DNA of 16,210 nucleotides from assembly GCA_016295455.1 (NCBI GenBank), contig JAEDLE010000041.1, forward strand, positions 1 through 16,210. Direction: 5' to 3'. Made by a program: the position numbers and the translations under genes. Under the pieces are notes generated by a model, which made no database searches, had not been told where the DNA came from, and saw only the letters and a program-made list of their open reading frames with translations. The DNA comes from Bacteroidales bacterium. GTDB taxonomy: Bacteria > Bacteroidota > Bacteroidia > Bacteroidales > UBA932. The first letter of the stretch is position 1. Each line of letters starts with the position of its first letter. Shown here in pieces: positions 1 to 7,273 of this stretch.

Positions 1-104
1 GCTCCGTCCTGCTCTTTGTCCTCCCTAAAATGCAGAAATTCGGGATTGCGGAGGCTGCCGAGGTCGCCGGCGAGATCAGGAGTTCCGGTATTGACGCAAT
101 GTGA
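1..104 (+). CDS. C-terminal end of an unidentified gene (partial)
   Basis: An open frame enters from the left edge (first full codon at base 3) and stops at TGA 102-104. The 33 visible residues start with a hydrophobic stretch (SVLLFVLPKM) and end in a small, charged, probably helical tail (EAAEVAGEIRSSGIDAM). This could be the end of a membrane protein with a cytoplasmic tail, but too little is visible to name a family. It runs in the same direction as the acetyltransferase gene 50 bases downstream. The open frame and smooth codon use are the only support. Confidence 0.45.
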   Translation, partial: SVLLFVLPKMQKFGIAEAAEVAGEIRSSGIDAM

Positions 105-154
105 GCTATGGCTCAGGGATTCTTATGCATACGGATTTTTGATTATTCTTCATT

Positions 155-901
155 ATGGACTGCAACAACGACCACATATACTCCGACGCGGAGGCATTGT
201 TCTCCGTAGGAAAGCGTTTTCTTGAGGGCGACTGCCTCGAGAAGGACCCCGTGAAGGCGAGAGACCTTCTCTCCCGTGCCGCATCCCTCGGTCACAGGAA
301 AGCGCAGGAACTTCTTCTTTCAATGGAGGAGACTCCTTCTGAGGATTCTCCTGAAGCCCGGGTCTGGGACGACATGGTCTCCGGACGGGAGTACGATGCG
401 ACGCATCCATATCTTCTTGAACGGCTCAACGCCACCAAGGACAGGATCTGGGAGTACAACAAAATGCGTCCTTCAATGCTGAAGGAACGGAACGAGCTGC
501 TCCGGGGCCTCCTTGGAAAGAGTGATGGGGACACCTTCATCAACCAGCCGTTCTACTGCGATTACGGAAGCAATATCCGCGTGGGCAGACGTTTCTTCGC
601 AAACTTCAACTTCACGGTGCTGGATGAAGCACTGGTTACCATTGGGGATGATTGCTTCATCGGTCCGAACGTCAGCATCTATACGGCCTGTCACAGCACT
701 GACCCTGTCGAGAGGAACTCCCGCAGGGAATGGGCGAAGCCTGTGACCATAGGGGACAACGTCTGGATAGGCGGTTCCGTGACCATCCTTCCCGGGGTTA
801 CCATCGGAAGCAATGTGACCATAGGAGCCGGGAGCGTCGTGGTGAAGGATATCCCGGACGGCTGCGTTGCCGTGGGCAATCCCTGCAGGGTCGTGAAGTA
901 A
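155..901 (+). CDS. Sugar O-acetyltransferase (maltose/galactoside type) with N-terminal Sel1-like repeat
   Basis: Predicted cytoplasmic enzyme transferring acetyl from acetyl-CoA to a sugar hydroxyl. In this 248-residue protein, residues about 69-121 match the helical maltose-acetyltransferase cap (WDDMVSGREYD, then ERNELLRGLLG). Residues about 130-248 form a left-handed beta helix of hexapeptide repeats (IGDDCFIGPNVSI, IGDNVWIGGSVTILPGVTIG, IGAGSVVVKDIP). The family's catalytic histidine is at H180 in ACHSTDP. Residues about 10-55 resemble a Sel1/TPR-like repeat (A..LFSVGKRFLEGDCLEKDP..A..LLSRAASLGHRKAQ). Usual family members are about 185-200 residues and lack this extension. The ATG at 155 is chosen because it includes the whole repeat. 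The acceptor sugar cannot be told from sequence. Confidence 0.9.
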   Translation: MDCNNDHIYSDAEALFSVGKRFLEGDCLEKDPVKARDLLSRAASLGHRKAQELLLSMEETPSEDSPEARVWDDMVSGREYDATHPYLLERLNATKDRIWEYNKMRPSMLKERNELLRGLLGKSDGDTFINQPFYCDYGSNIRVGRRFFANFNFTVLDEALVTIGDDCFIGPNVSIYTACHSTDPVERNSRREWAKPVTIGDNVWIGGSVTILPGVTIGSNVTIGAGSVVVKDIPDGCVAVGNPCRVVK

Positions 902-963
902 CCCGGCATATTCCAGAGCATAAGACTTTTACAGTTCCTGACGGGACACTATTGACATCATAT

Positions 964-1614
964 ATGAGAAAGTATCTTCTTTTTACAATTATTGCGATGG
1001 CGGCAACGCTTTCCGCAAACGCACAAAGCCTTGACAAGATGCAGTGGTTCAACGAACCGGAATACTATAGAATAAAAAACGGCACTCTTGAGATGGACGT
1101 GCCGGCACAGACCGACTACTGGAGGATTGCACACTATGGATTCACGGTTGACGACGGTCCATTCCTCTACACCACTGTAGGTGGAGAGTTCGAAGCCAAG
1201 ATTAAAGTGAGCGGTGACTATAAAGTCCGCTTTGATCAGGCGGGAATGATGATTCGTCAGGACCACGAGAACTATGTAAAGTTCGGCATTGAGTTCGTTG
1301 ACGGCAAATTCAACATTTCCACCGTAGTCACACACCGCACCTCCGACTGGAGTGTAATCGAGCTAAAGGAACCGGTGCCTTATCTTTGGCTCAAGGCAGT
1401 ACGCCGCCTCGATGCCATCGAACTCTTCTACAGTTTCGACGATAAGGAATACACAATGATGCGAACTCTTTGGATGCAGGACAACTGCCCTGTTATGGTC
1501 GGCCCTGTCGCAGCATGCCCCGACGGCCAGGGTTTCAAGGCGAAGTTCTCAGACTTCAAGGTCAAGCATCTTCCTGACCAGAGGCGGGTTGAGTGGTTGA
1601 AGAACAACCAGTAA
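964..1614 (+). CDS. Secreted DUF1349-like protein
   Basis: This 216-residue protein begins with a typical signal peptide (MRKYLLFTIIAMAATLSANA, likely cut before Q21). The rest resembles DUF1349, a concanavalin-like beta-sandwich family, here with the recognisable stretches AGMMIRQDHENYVKFGIEF and SDWSVIELKEPVPYLWLKAVRRLDAIELFYSFDDKEY. Such domains are thought to bind carbohydrate or sit in exported proteins; no enzymatic activity can be assigned. The ATG at 964 starts the signal peptide; the frame is open further upstream but that part overlaps the acetyltransferase gene and is unlikely to be translated. Export to the periplasm or cell surface is inferred from the signal peptide. Confidence 0.85.
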   Translation: MRKYLLFTIIAMAATLSANAQSLDKMQWFNEPEYYRIKNGTLEMDVPAQTDYWRIAHYGFTVDDGPFLYTTVGGEFEAKIKVSGDYKVRFDQAGMMIRQDHENYVKFGIEFVDGKFNISTVVTHRTSDWSVIELKEPVPYLWLKAVRRLDAIELFYSFDDKEYTMMRTLWMQDNCPVMVGPVAACPDGQGFKAKFSDFKVKHLPDQRRVEWLKNNQ

Positions 1615-1642
1615 CAATGGCAGCAGTTCAGGAAAATGATCC

Positions 1643-1798
1643 TTACTGCTTCGCACCGACCTTCCATCTCACCCTCCAGACCCCGTCATTGAAGTCGTGG
1701 CTGATGATGCGGAACACCCCTGTCTCCGAGGTGCTGCCCACGTGCGCACCTATGCAGGCGCAGTCTTCGTAAGCGCCTATACGGACGATGCGCAGTGT
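1643..1798 (-). pseudogene. C-terminal remnant of an AlaX-type tRNA-editing protein
   Basis: Reading the minus strand toward TAA 1643-1645 gives about 51 residues that read like the end of an alanyl-tRNA-editing (AlaRS/ThrRS second additional domain) protein: LRIVRIGAYEDCACIGAHVG, then STSETGVFRIISHDFNDG and VWRVRWKV. The Cys-x3-His arrangement (CIGAH) matches the metal-binding motif near the end of this domain. An in-frame stop precedes it (1826-1828), and the upstream sequence reads like coding in other frames, so only a broken tail remains. No N-terminal editing motif was found. The assignment rests on motif recognition alone. Confidence 0.6.
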
Positions 1799-1815
1799 TT
1801 TCGGAACTTGTCTCA

Positions 1816-1953
1816 AGCACCACCGTTACAACCACGTGATTCCTCTGCAGGCGTGTCAAGCATAGCTCTGTAGGCCGTGCTTGTCTCGCAGATACCCGCT
1901 ACGCATATCTAAGTAGAGGGACAGCGTGACAAGATTCGGTCCATCATTCTCTC
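1816..1953. other. Gene-poor debris between AlaX-like and transposase remnants
   Basis: No intact gene is seen here. Minus-strand frames contain short coding-like stretches such as AYRAMLDTPAEESRG and RLQRNHVVVTVVLETSSE, separated by stops and frame changes. This looks like more decayed coding sequence, but no family could be named. Confidence 0.4.
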
Positions 1954-2151
1954 GCCCTGCCGGGCGACAAGGGAAACGGCTTCAGGATGGGCCACACATA
2001 CGGTCAGGGCCGCACCCTGACATTCAGGATACCGCGTGACAGGTACGGGAATTTTCACCCACGCATCCTCGCAGTGCTGAGGAGCCAGGAGGAAGAGTGC
2101 GAGAGACTTGCAGGCACATTGTACAGCAAGGCGAGCATATCAAGATTCACT
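1954..2151 (+). pseudogene. IS256-family (Mutator-type) transposase remnant, internally deleted
   Basis: The + frame reads ALPGDKGNGFRMGHTYGQG, RTLTFRIPRDRYGNFHP and LAVLRSQEEECERLAGTLYS. This is characteristic of the N-terminal third of IS256-family transposases (the IPRDR.G.F.P block and the ...ERLAG.LY.KG block). Directly after LYSK the reading becomes KASISRF, which in the family normally follows a second YSK-like motif about 20 residues later, so an internal deletion probably joined the two similar motifs. The catalytic DDE domain and terminal inverted repeats were not found. It cannot encode a functional transposase. Confidence 0.7.
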
Positions 2152-2178
2152 GCAAGCGCAGCGGCTCTCTTGTTCTTT

Positions 2179-2475
2179 CTACTCGTTATATATCCTGTAT
2201 TTGATGTCTCCATAGATCGAGATGCCCTCTCTAATATAGTCTCCATCGATATTATAGACGATATCGCCAGTCAGGGAAATACCTTTCCTTATATAATTGC
2301 CATCGATATTATAAACGATGTCACCGTACGGCGATTGCCCTTCTCTGATAAAATTACCGTCAATAGTGTAGATAATGTCGCCCCAAGACACTTGTCCCTT
2401 ATGGACGTGGTCACCGACGATATTATAGAGAATGTCTCCGTACGGTGCTATACCTTCTCTGATTAATGTTGCCAT
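2179..2475 (-). CDS. Small protein of 19-residue tandem repeats
   Basis: From ATG 2475 this reads 98 residues made almost entirely of about five copies of a 19-residue unit, typically GDIVYNIDGNYIREGISPY. Each unit has Gly-Asp, an aromatic-rich strand, a central Asp-Gly turn and a charged YIR-[EK]-G strand, suggesting a repeating beta-hairpin fold. The frame is open upstream to a TAA at 2548-2550 and that stretch also looks coding (TIVKLLERNIVDELLLKIM), so translation may start further up, for instance at TTG 2487. No family is assigned with confidence; beta-flower-type repeats are one possibility. It could also be the end of a longer gene broken by the TAA. Confidence 0.5.
   Translation of the reverse strand: MATLIREGIAPYGDILYNIVGDHVHKGQVSWGDIIYTIDGNFIREGQSPYGDIVYNIDGNYIRKGISLTGDIVYNIDGDYIREGISIYGDIKYRIYNE
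2188..2472. repeat. Five tandem 57-base units
   Basis: Equivalent positions recur every 57 bases (2188, 2245, 2302, 2359, 2416), marked by variants of ATCGATATTATA. Because 57 is a multiple of three, the array is in register with the minus-strand repeat protein. The units differ at many positions, so this is an old protein-repeat expansion and not a CRISPR or satellite array. Confidence 0.8.
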
Positions 2476-2547
2476 GATTTTCAACAATAATTCGTCAACA
2501 ATATTCCGTTCTAATAGTTTTACAATCGTATCCGGGTATCCGGTTCC

Positions 2548-2739
2548 TTATTCAGAGATGATACCTTTCTTTTCCATCTCTCCTATGCACCAATGGATCA
2601 CGCAAAGCAGCATAAACACCAGCGAGCGGATGAGGTAAGGGAGTTCCCCGTTATTGACTGCTTCACGGAACTTGATGAAGGCCCTGTCCAGATCCTCCTT
2701 GCCTTTCGGATTGTTCGGTTTAGGCCACAATTTACACAA
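2548..2739 (-). pseudogene. Short ORF in frame with its neighbours, possible broken gene
   Basis: The frame gives CKLWPKPNNPKGKEDLDRAF then IKFREAVNNGELPYLIRSLV and a hydrophobic segment (FMLLCVIHWCI) before TAA 2548. The residues are protein-like, with a possible membrane or amphipathic helix near the end. No ATG exists in the open frame; TTG 2739 is the best start, and the frame is open back to the TGA (2800-2802) that ends the upstream membrane-protein gene. This ORF, that gene and the repeat protein share one frame, separated only by TGA 2800 and TAA 2548. It may be a weakly started small gene or the middle of a decayed one. Confidence 0.4.
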
Positions 2740-2799
2740 AACCGGCGGAATGACAATGAATCTGGAGGCAGATTTATTGCGTAAACCTGCCGGATTGCC

Positions 2800-3309
2800 T
2801 CATAAGGTGAAATAGAGAATAAGACCGGCTCCCAGTATGCCGATGAGATGCCAGATGATAAAAGGGATGGACCTGTTGCAAAGAATGGCAGAACGATACA
2901 GATTCACTTCTTCATCGTGTTCAGGAGCGAATTGCTTCTCTTTCATCCATTTTTCCTTCATCAGCATTTCTACCTGATCGGAACCCTTTGACCGGATTAT
3001 GAGCCGGCTGGCAGGAAGAGAAAGCAGGAGAAGCAGGCAGGCGGCTCCGCAAGTCCAGGCCGCACCCGGTCTGGAAAGGGCATTGAACAGCCTGAGCACG
3101 GCAATGACCATAAAGGCAGATATCGCAAGCAGGCAGATGCCGTGGAAGATCAGCCCCAGCCATCCGTACATGAGGCGGAAGCGGGTGCAGTCCTTCAGGA
3201 CCTGAAACCCGGGAGATGCAATGTGGTTGTAGCTGTCGATGACGTCTGACAAGTCCCTGACGGCCACTATGCCGCTGACAATAATGAGCAGGATGACAAA
3301 TCTTCCCAT
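2800..3309 (-). CDS. Membrane protein of the MoxR-VWA operon, unknown function
   Basis: This 169-residue protein has four likely membrane segments: residues about 3-18, 50-74, 84-105 and 148-168. A charged central loop (about 106-145, SKGSDQVEMLMKEKWMKEK and following) lies between the third and fourth. No family was recognised. ATG 3309 is chosen because it lies one base past the stop of the preceding gene, a spacing typical of translational coupling; a longer frame upstream overlaps that gene. As the last clear member of the operon it could anchor the MoxR-VWA machinery to the membrane, which is an inference from position only. Confidence 0.75.
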   Translation of the reverse strand: MGRFVILLIIVSGIVAVRDLSDVIDSYNHIASPGFQVLKDCTRFRLMYGWLGLIFHGICLLAISAFMVIAVLRLFNALSRPGAAWTCGAACLLLLLSLPASRLIIRSKGSDQVEMLMKEKWMKEKQFAPEHDEEVNLYRSAILCNRSIPFIIWHLIGILGAGLILYFTL

Positions 3310-3310
3310 A

Positions 3311-3859
3311 TCAGTATTTTGATAATATGACACCTTGTCCCAGCCGGGTGACGGCATCTTTCAGATCCAGAACCGCCCTGACGACATCGTCCATGATACC
3401 TTCGCGGCCCAAGTCCTTGTATCTGACATAGAAACGTAGATTACCGGCAGGCAGTGAGACAACGACTTTGGCACGATACCTCTGACCGGTGACCTCAGCT
3501 GTCAGACCTGCCTTCTGAAACTCGGCCGAGATGAACTCCCGGGCAGTTATCGCATTAATCTCGGAAATGCGCCGCTGCTTCATGTACCGCTGCTGAACAG
3601 CCAAGGTCCGTTCTGTCAATATCGGAATGAAGTGAGCCGTGAATGCATCCATATCTGCAAGCTCTTTCTTGCTTAAGGGCAGATATTGGCGTAAACCTGT
3701 TCCCGTCCTGTAGAGTTTCTCCAGCCGCCTGGTCTCCTCCTCTACACACTTCTCCAGCCGGAATACACCTGAGGACCGGATGCTTTCCAGATATTCGGGA
3801 ACGGCACGGAGTGCATCTCTTATGATTTCTTCTTCAGTGAGTCCGTTGATTGTTTTCAT
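3311..3859 (-). CDS. Hypothetical soluble protein in the MoxR-VWA operon
   Basis: 182 residues with no signal peptide or membrane segment. The N-terminal half is charged and helical (LTEEEIIRDALRAVPEYLES, then VEEETRRLEKLY). The C-terminal half alternates strand-like segments (KAGLTAEVTGQRYRAKVVVS, LPAGNLRFYVRY) and ends in a helix. The family was not recognised. It starts six bases after the VWA gene's stop and ends one base before the membrane-protein gene, so co-transcription and coupled translation are likely. The tight packing suggests it works with the ATPase and VWA protein, perhaps as an adaptor or substrate; its biochemical role is unknown. Confidence 0.75.
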   Translation of the reverse strand: MKTINGLTEEEIIRDALRAVPEYLESIRSSGVFRLEKCVEEETRRLEKLYRTGTGLRQYLPLSKKELADMDAFTAHFIPILTERTLAVQQRYMKQRRISEINAITAREFISAEFQKAGLTAEVTGQRYRAKVVVSLPAGNLRFYVRYKDLGREGIMDDVVRAVLDLKDAVTRLGQGVILSKY

Positions 3860-3865
3860 CTGTTT

Positions 3866-5011
3866 CTATTTGAGTTCCATTGTACAGACACGTCCGGAGC
3901 GTTCCATCCACCCGTGGGCATGTTCGTAACTTTGCCGATTGTTGCATACCCAGACAATCCTGCAGCGCATATTATCAGGAATCAGTGGTTCGGGAGCGTA
4001 ACCGTCCGTGAGGATCACCAGGCCGTCATACTCATGTTCGTTGGCATAGTTGATGGGCTCCTGGAACGAGGTTCCGCCGCGGCCGACAACAGCGATGTCA
4101 CGCATGACCTTCTTAAGGGACTGAACCACACGGACTCCGCAGTCAAACTGGATAACATCCACCTGGGAGAAGCCATAGCGGAATGCGCTGTTGATGACGC
4201 CGTAGAAGTAGGACAGGTCTTCGGAAGATATGGATCCGCTCACATCCACCGCCACCAGCAGCTTGGTGTTGAAACGGCGGATGGACCCCATATTGTCGAA
4301 GCCGGTGCGGCGGTTGGGGCGCATGCGGGTAAGTTTGCGCACCGAGGAGAGGATGCTGGCACGGAAGCCGGACAGGACATTCCGCCAGTTGATGCGGGAA
4401 CGGGTGGACGCCTGGAGCATCTCGGCGAAGCTGCCGGCCAGAGAGCCCCAGTCCTTTGTGCTCTCAATGATACCGTCGATGAGGGCAAGAGTGAGTTCGT
4501 CCTCCTCCCAGAGCTCGGACAGCGCGGTTTGCCGCTCGGCCGAATCGCCCAGCTTGTCGGAGCGCCAGTCGGATTTGCCGTCACCGGACTGGGGCTGACC
4601 GCCGGAAGGCGGAAGGAGCTCCTGGATGCGGCGGGAGTACCACTCGTAGGCCTGACCTTCGGGCAGTTCATAATCTTTCGGGCGCTCGATATTGAAGTTG
4701 CCGAATCGGTAGTTGTCACCGATGGTAAGGTTGCTGCCGACAGCGATAGCCTGCTGGCAGCAGGCATCAGGCTTTCGCTGGTAAGGATGTTTCAGCAGGA
4801 TACGGACAGCCTCGGTACGCAATGCCTGGTCCAGAGCCGCATCACTCATTTCGTCCGTATAGGTCGGGTTGTACTCGATTGTCTTCTTCCCTGAGCGGAC
4901 TGGACAAGGCATTGACCGGTTCTCCTTTATGTCGTGAGTGCAGATTACCTGGAAGAGTGCAGGCTCGGAAATGAACCAGCGTTCCAGAAGAGTTGTGATT
5001 CTGTCTTTCAT
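3866..5011 (-). CDS. VWA-domain protein with degenerate DUF2201-like N-terminus (MoxR partner)
   Basis: 381 residues. The C-terminal third is a von Willebrand A domain: the MIDAS metal site reads DVSGS (256-260), with T314 in GGTSF and D336 in LTDG as the other expected ligands. The N-terminal half resembles the metallopeptidase-like DUF2201 region that often precedes such VWA domains. Where those carry HExxH, this protein reads EAVRILLKHPYQR (about 67-79), so the zinc motif is lost. Genes of this kind pair with MoxR ATPases, which use VWA proteins to recognise or insert metal or assembly substrates. The start overlaps the ATPase stop by one base (TGATG), implying coupled translation. A frame opening 17 codons upstream lies inside the ATPase gene. 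Confidence 0.88.
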   Translation of the reverse strand: MKDRITTLLERWFISEPALFQVICTHDIKENRSMPCPVRSGKKTIEYNPTYTDEMSDAALDQALRTEAVRILLKHPYQRKPDACCQQAIAVGSNLTIGDNYRFGNFNIERPKDYELPEGQAYEWYSRRIQELLPPSGGQPQSGDGKSDWRSDKLGDSAERQTALSELWEEDELTLALIDGIIESTKDWGSLAGSFAEMLQASTRSRINWRNVLSGFRASILSSVRKLTRMRPNRRTGFDNMGSIRRFNTKLLVAVDVSGSISSEDLSYFYGVINSAFRYGFSQVDVIQFDCGVRVVQSLKKVMRDIAVVGRGGTSFQEPINYANEHEYDGLVILTDGYAPEPLIPDNMRCRIVWVCNNRQSYEHAHGWMERSGRVCTMELK

Positions 5012-6090
5012 CAGCGGATGCTCTTGACGTACATGACCATTGCCATAGTGAGTACCTGGCACTCGCGGGCCATGAAGGACACGGCCTTGGGATAGGTGCC
5101 CTGGACATAGAGGTTGGCGAAGTGAGCGGCGGCTTCCTTCTTCTCCTTGGAAAGGAAGGTGAAGTAGGCGTCGATGTTCTTCTTGGCATTCTCCTTGGCC
5201 TGGCCGGAGAGGTTCTCCACCTCCAGATGACGGAAAATGCCGTCGTTGACCACAGAGAGCTGGTGCAGCTCATATCCCTTGAGGGTGGGCAGATGCTTCT
5301 CAAAGTTCTGGAGCACCTCACGACCGCTCAGAATCTTCCTGGCAGAAACGCTACCTACAACCGCGCTGGCGGCTTTGGGTCCGACAATGGCGGCGATGGC
5401 CTTTGTGACGATGGGGCTGATGTCACCGGCTGTCTTGAGGATGTCGCTTACGCGCTTCCAGCCACGACGGTCCGGGGTCTTGTCCAGACCGGTGTCGGCG
5501 CCTTCCTTTGCGTCGGGATTCTTGTCCAGCCACATAGGATTCTCGCGGATGAAATCTCGGACACGGGCATCTACGCCCACCTTTTCAGCCCAGAGAAGCC
5601 ATTCCTGGACAGTCGGGCGGAATGTCACCACGTTGAAGCGGCTCACCAGGGCAGGGTCCAGGTCGGTAAGCTGGTACTGGTCACCTGCATTGACGGCGGA
5701 GATAATGCGGCTCCCGTCCGGAAGTTTGCGTCCTGCTAGGGTACGGTTCAGGGCCAGGTCCATTATGGTCTGCAACACCTCCGGGCGGGCACGGTTGAGC
5801 TCGTCCAGAAACAGGACGACAGGCTTGCCGTCCAGCGGGAACCAGTAAGGCGGCATGAACTCCGTCTTGCCGGTGGTGTCATTGCGGTTGGGAATGCCGA
5901 TGAGGTCACCGGGATCACTCATCTGGCCAAGGAAAAGGGGGACGACCTTCATTCCTTTGCCGGAGAAGTACTCGGTGAGGATTTCGGACTTGCCGATACC
6001 GTGATTGCCGACAAGCATAAGGTTCTGGTCGGCTGGAGTGATGTCAAGGAGGCTTAGAAGCTCCGTGGTAGTAATATTGATGTTTGCCAT
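5011..6090 (-). CDS. MoxR-family AAA+ ATPase
   Basis: A 359-residue AAA+ ATPase. Visible motifs are Walker A GNHGIGKS (28-35), Walker B VVLFLDELNRA (91-101), sensor-1 asparagine in ISAVNAGDQYQ (N134) and the arginine finger in DPALVSRF (R151). The LNRA(R)PEVLQ segment after Walker B is typical of the MoxR/RavA branch. Such ATPases form hexamers and act as chaperones with a VWA partner, here the next gene. The C-terminal 150 residues are helical and unassigned. It opens the tight part of the operon; the ORF 46 bases upstream on the same strand may be co-transcribed. Confidence 0.92.
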   Translation of the reverse strand: MANINITTTELLSLLDITPADQNLMLVGNHGIGKSEILTEYFSGKGMKVVPLFLGQMSDPGDLIGIPNRNDTTGKTEFMPPYWFPLDGKPVVLFLDELNRARPEVLQTIMDLALNRTLAGRKLPDGSRIISAVNAGDQYQLTDLDPALVSRFNVVTFRPTVQEWLLWAEKVGVDARVRDFIRENPMWLDKNPDAKEGADTGLDKTPDRRGWKRVSDILKTAGDISPIVTKAIAAIVGPKAASAVVGSVSARKILSGREVLQNFEKHLPTLKGYELHQLSVVNDGIFRHLEVENLSGQAKENAKKNIDAYFTFLSKEKKEAAAHFANLYVQGTYPKAVSFMARECQVLTMAMVMYVKSIR

Positions 6091-6136
6091 ATTTCAGCTG
6101 TTAAAGTATATGCGTGATTCCTCGTTATTTCTTTCA

Positions 6137-6451
6137 CTATACTGCATATCTGAAGCCCTTGGGAACTTCTCCGAAGATGTTCCTGAAGTGGTTCGAGACA
6201 TGATGTCTTGTCTCATAGCGAGCCCCGTTACCTCTCCTCCTTCTGCGGGAAGCATTGCTCCAGAAGTTCTGCGCGACACGCTTTTCCATGATACGGCGTA
6301 TCTTGCGGCAGGTTGCATTGTCTTCGATGCCTATTGACAAGTCTCCGAGTCTCTTTCCGTCAAGAAAACCCAGACGCTCTTCAGCGATGGCTGAACTCTG
6401 CTTTTTGATGAATCTCTTTTCAGAATAAAAGGGTGCAATGCAGTATTTCAT
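6137..6451 (-). CDS. Hypothetical basic protein upstream of the MoxR gene
   Basis: 104 residues, strongly basic, with an Arg-rich patch (NASRRRRRGNGARYETRHH) at about 66-84 and a C-terminus reading NIFGEVPKGFRYAV. No family was recognised. Codon use resembles its neighbours across the frame, which supports a real gene. The ATG at 6451 follows an A+T-rich stretch. It lies 46 bases upstream of the MoxR gene on the same strand, so it may be the first gene of that operon. The basic patch could bind nucleic acid, which is only a suggestion. Confidence 0.55.
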   Translation of the reverse strand: MKYCIAPFYSEKRFIKKQSSAIAEERLGFLDGKRLGDLSIGIEDNATCRKIRRIMEKRVAQNFWSNASRRRRRGNGARYETRHHVSNHFRNIFGEVPKGFRYAV

Positions 6452-6531
6452 AATCTGTATGTTTTATGTTTCATATAAGTATACGCCGGACTGGAATAAA
6501 TCTTTCATCGACTCCGAAATAATTTTCTTAT

Positions 6532-7056
6532 TTAAAATCCGATTCTTGCCCGTTTGCAGTTTCCGGACAATGACTCTTCGTCGCAGTACTTGCGGAGATC
6601 CGCCAGGCTGGCTTTCTCTCCGGAGAGCACATATCCGACTGCAGCCTTGCGGGCGATGTTCTCTATATTGCCGCCGGAGAAGGCATAGCTTCTGCCAAGT
6701 TCGCAGGCGTCATCATCAGTGATGGCTGCGATCATTGACTTCCATATCTTTGTACGGGTTTCCGCTTCGGGAGTGGAGAATTCCACCTTGAAGATGAAAC
6801 GTCGGGCAAAAGCCTCATCGCAGAAGTTGCCTGCCAGATTGGTGGTGGCAATGAGGATACCGTCCAAGTTCTCAATGGCCTCCAGGCAGATGTTCTGGAT
6901 GGAGTTCATCATCTGGTCGACACTGTCCTCAGGATTGTCGATGCGCTTGGAGAAAATCGCATCGGCTTCATTGAAGAAACTCCTGATGACGTCTTCAGAG
7001 ATCGCCAGAGAGTCCATGTCCTGGAAGCCGTTCTCGCCGCCAAAGCATACGATCAT
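6532..7056 (-). pseudogene. Truncated AAA+ ATPase, paralog of the clpP-linked ATPase, retaining the IGF tail
   Basis: 174 residues from ATG 7056. From FFNEADAIF (Walker B region) onward it aligns with residues 449-595 of the full ATPase at 9449-11236: NSIQNI, LDGILIATTNL (sensor 1), FARRF (arginine finger) and FSGGNIENIARK (sensor 2). It ends RIGF, like the SIGF of its paralog. The first 30 residues (MIVCFGGENGFQDMDSLAIS) do not match, and there is no Walker A or HTH region, so it cannot bind ATP as a normal AAA+ subunit. No clpP follows it. It is most likely a remnant; a regulatory or ClpP-competing fragment is a weaker possibility, kept open by the intact IGF ending. Confidence 0.75.
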
Positions 7057-7130
7057 AGTCGATTCTGTTTTCCTATTGTGTATACGCCATGTGCCAGCAA
7101 TTCTTTCACGAAACAGGCAAGAATAGGATA

Positions 7131-7153
7131 TTTGGCAAAAATGCCTATATTTG
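7131..7153 (+). promoter_or_regulatory. Candidate Bacteroidota promoter upstream of the small gene at 7274
   Basis: TTTG at 7131-7134 and TATATTTG (TAnnTTTG) at 7146-7153, separated by 11 bases. The -7 box is a full match but the spacer is shorter than the 12-14 seen elsewhere here, and the leader to ATG 7274 would be about 115 bases. It is tentative. Confidence 0.35.
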
Positions 7154-7273
7154 CATCCAAGATTGCTGCAGTTCTTCATAGTTTTGAGAAAAGAGGTATA
7201 ACCGATTTTAATATTACGTTACATTGGGCTTATCTCAATGAAACTTTATGGTTAATCTAAATAAATCTTGACT

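Noticed and set aside
730..963. N-terminal extension of the DUF1349-like frame to 730
   Set aside because: It overlaps the acetyltransferase gene and would hide a clear signal peptide starting at 964.
2188..2472. Regular 57-base repeats as a CRISPR array
   Set aside because: There are no unique spacers between conserved repeats; the whole unit repeats in frame and encodes a protein repeat.
4240..4767. Minus-strand ORF of 175 codons, Ser/Pro/Ala-rich
   Set aside because: Out-of-frame shadow inside the VWA gene.
3914..4894. Long + strand ORF of 326 codons
   Set aside because: It lies entirely antisense to the VWA gene, shows no family motifs, and its residues mirror the opposite strand's codon bias.
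5122..5848. Two + strand ORFs of about 200 codons
   Set aside because: Both are antisense to the MoxR ATPase, whose motifs are complete.
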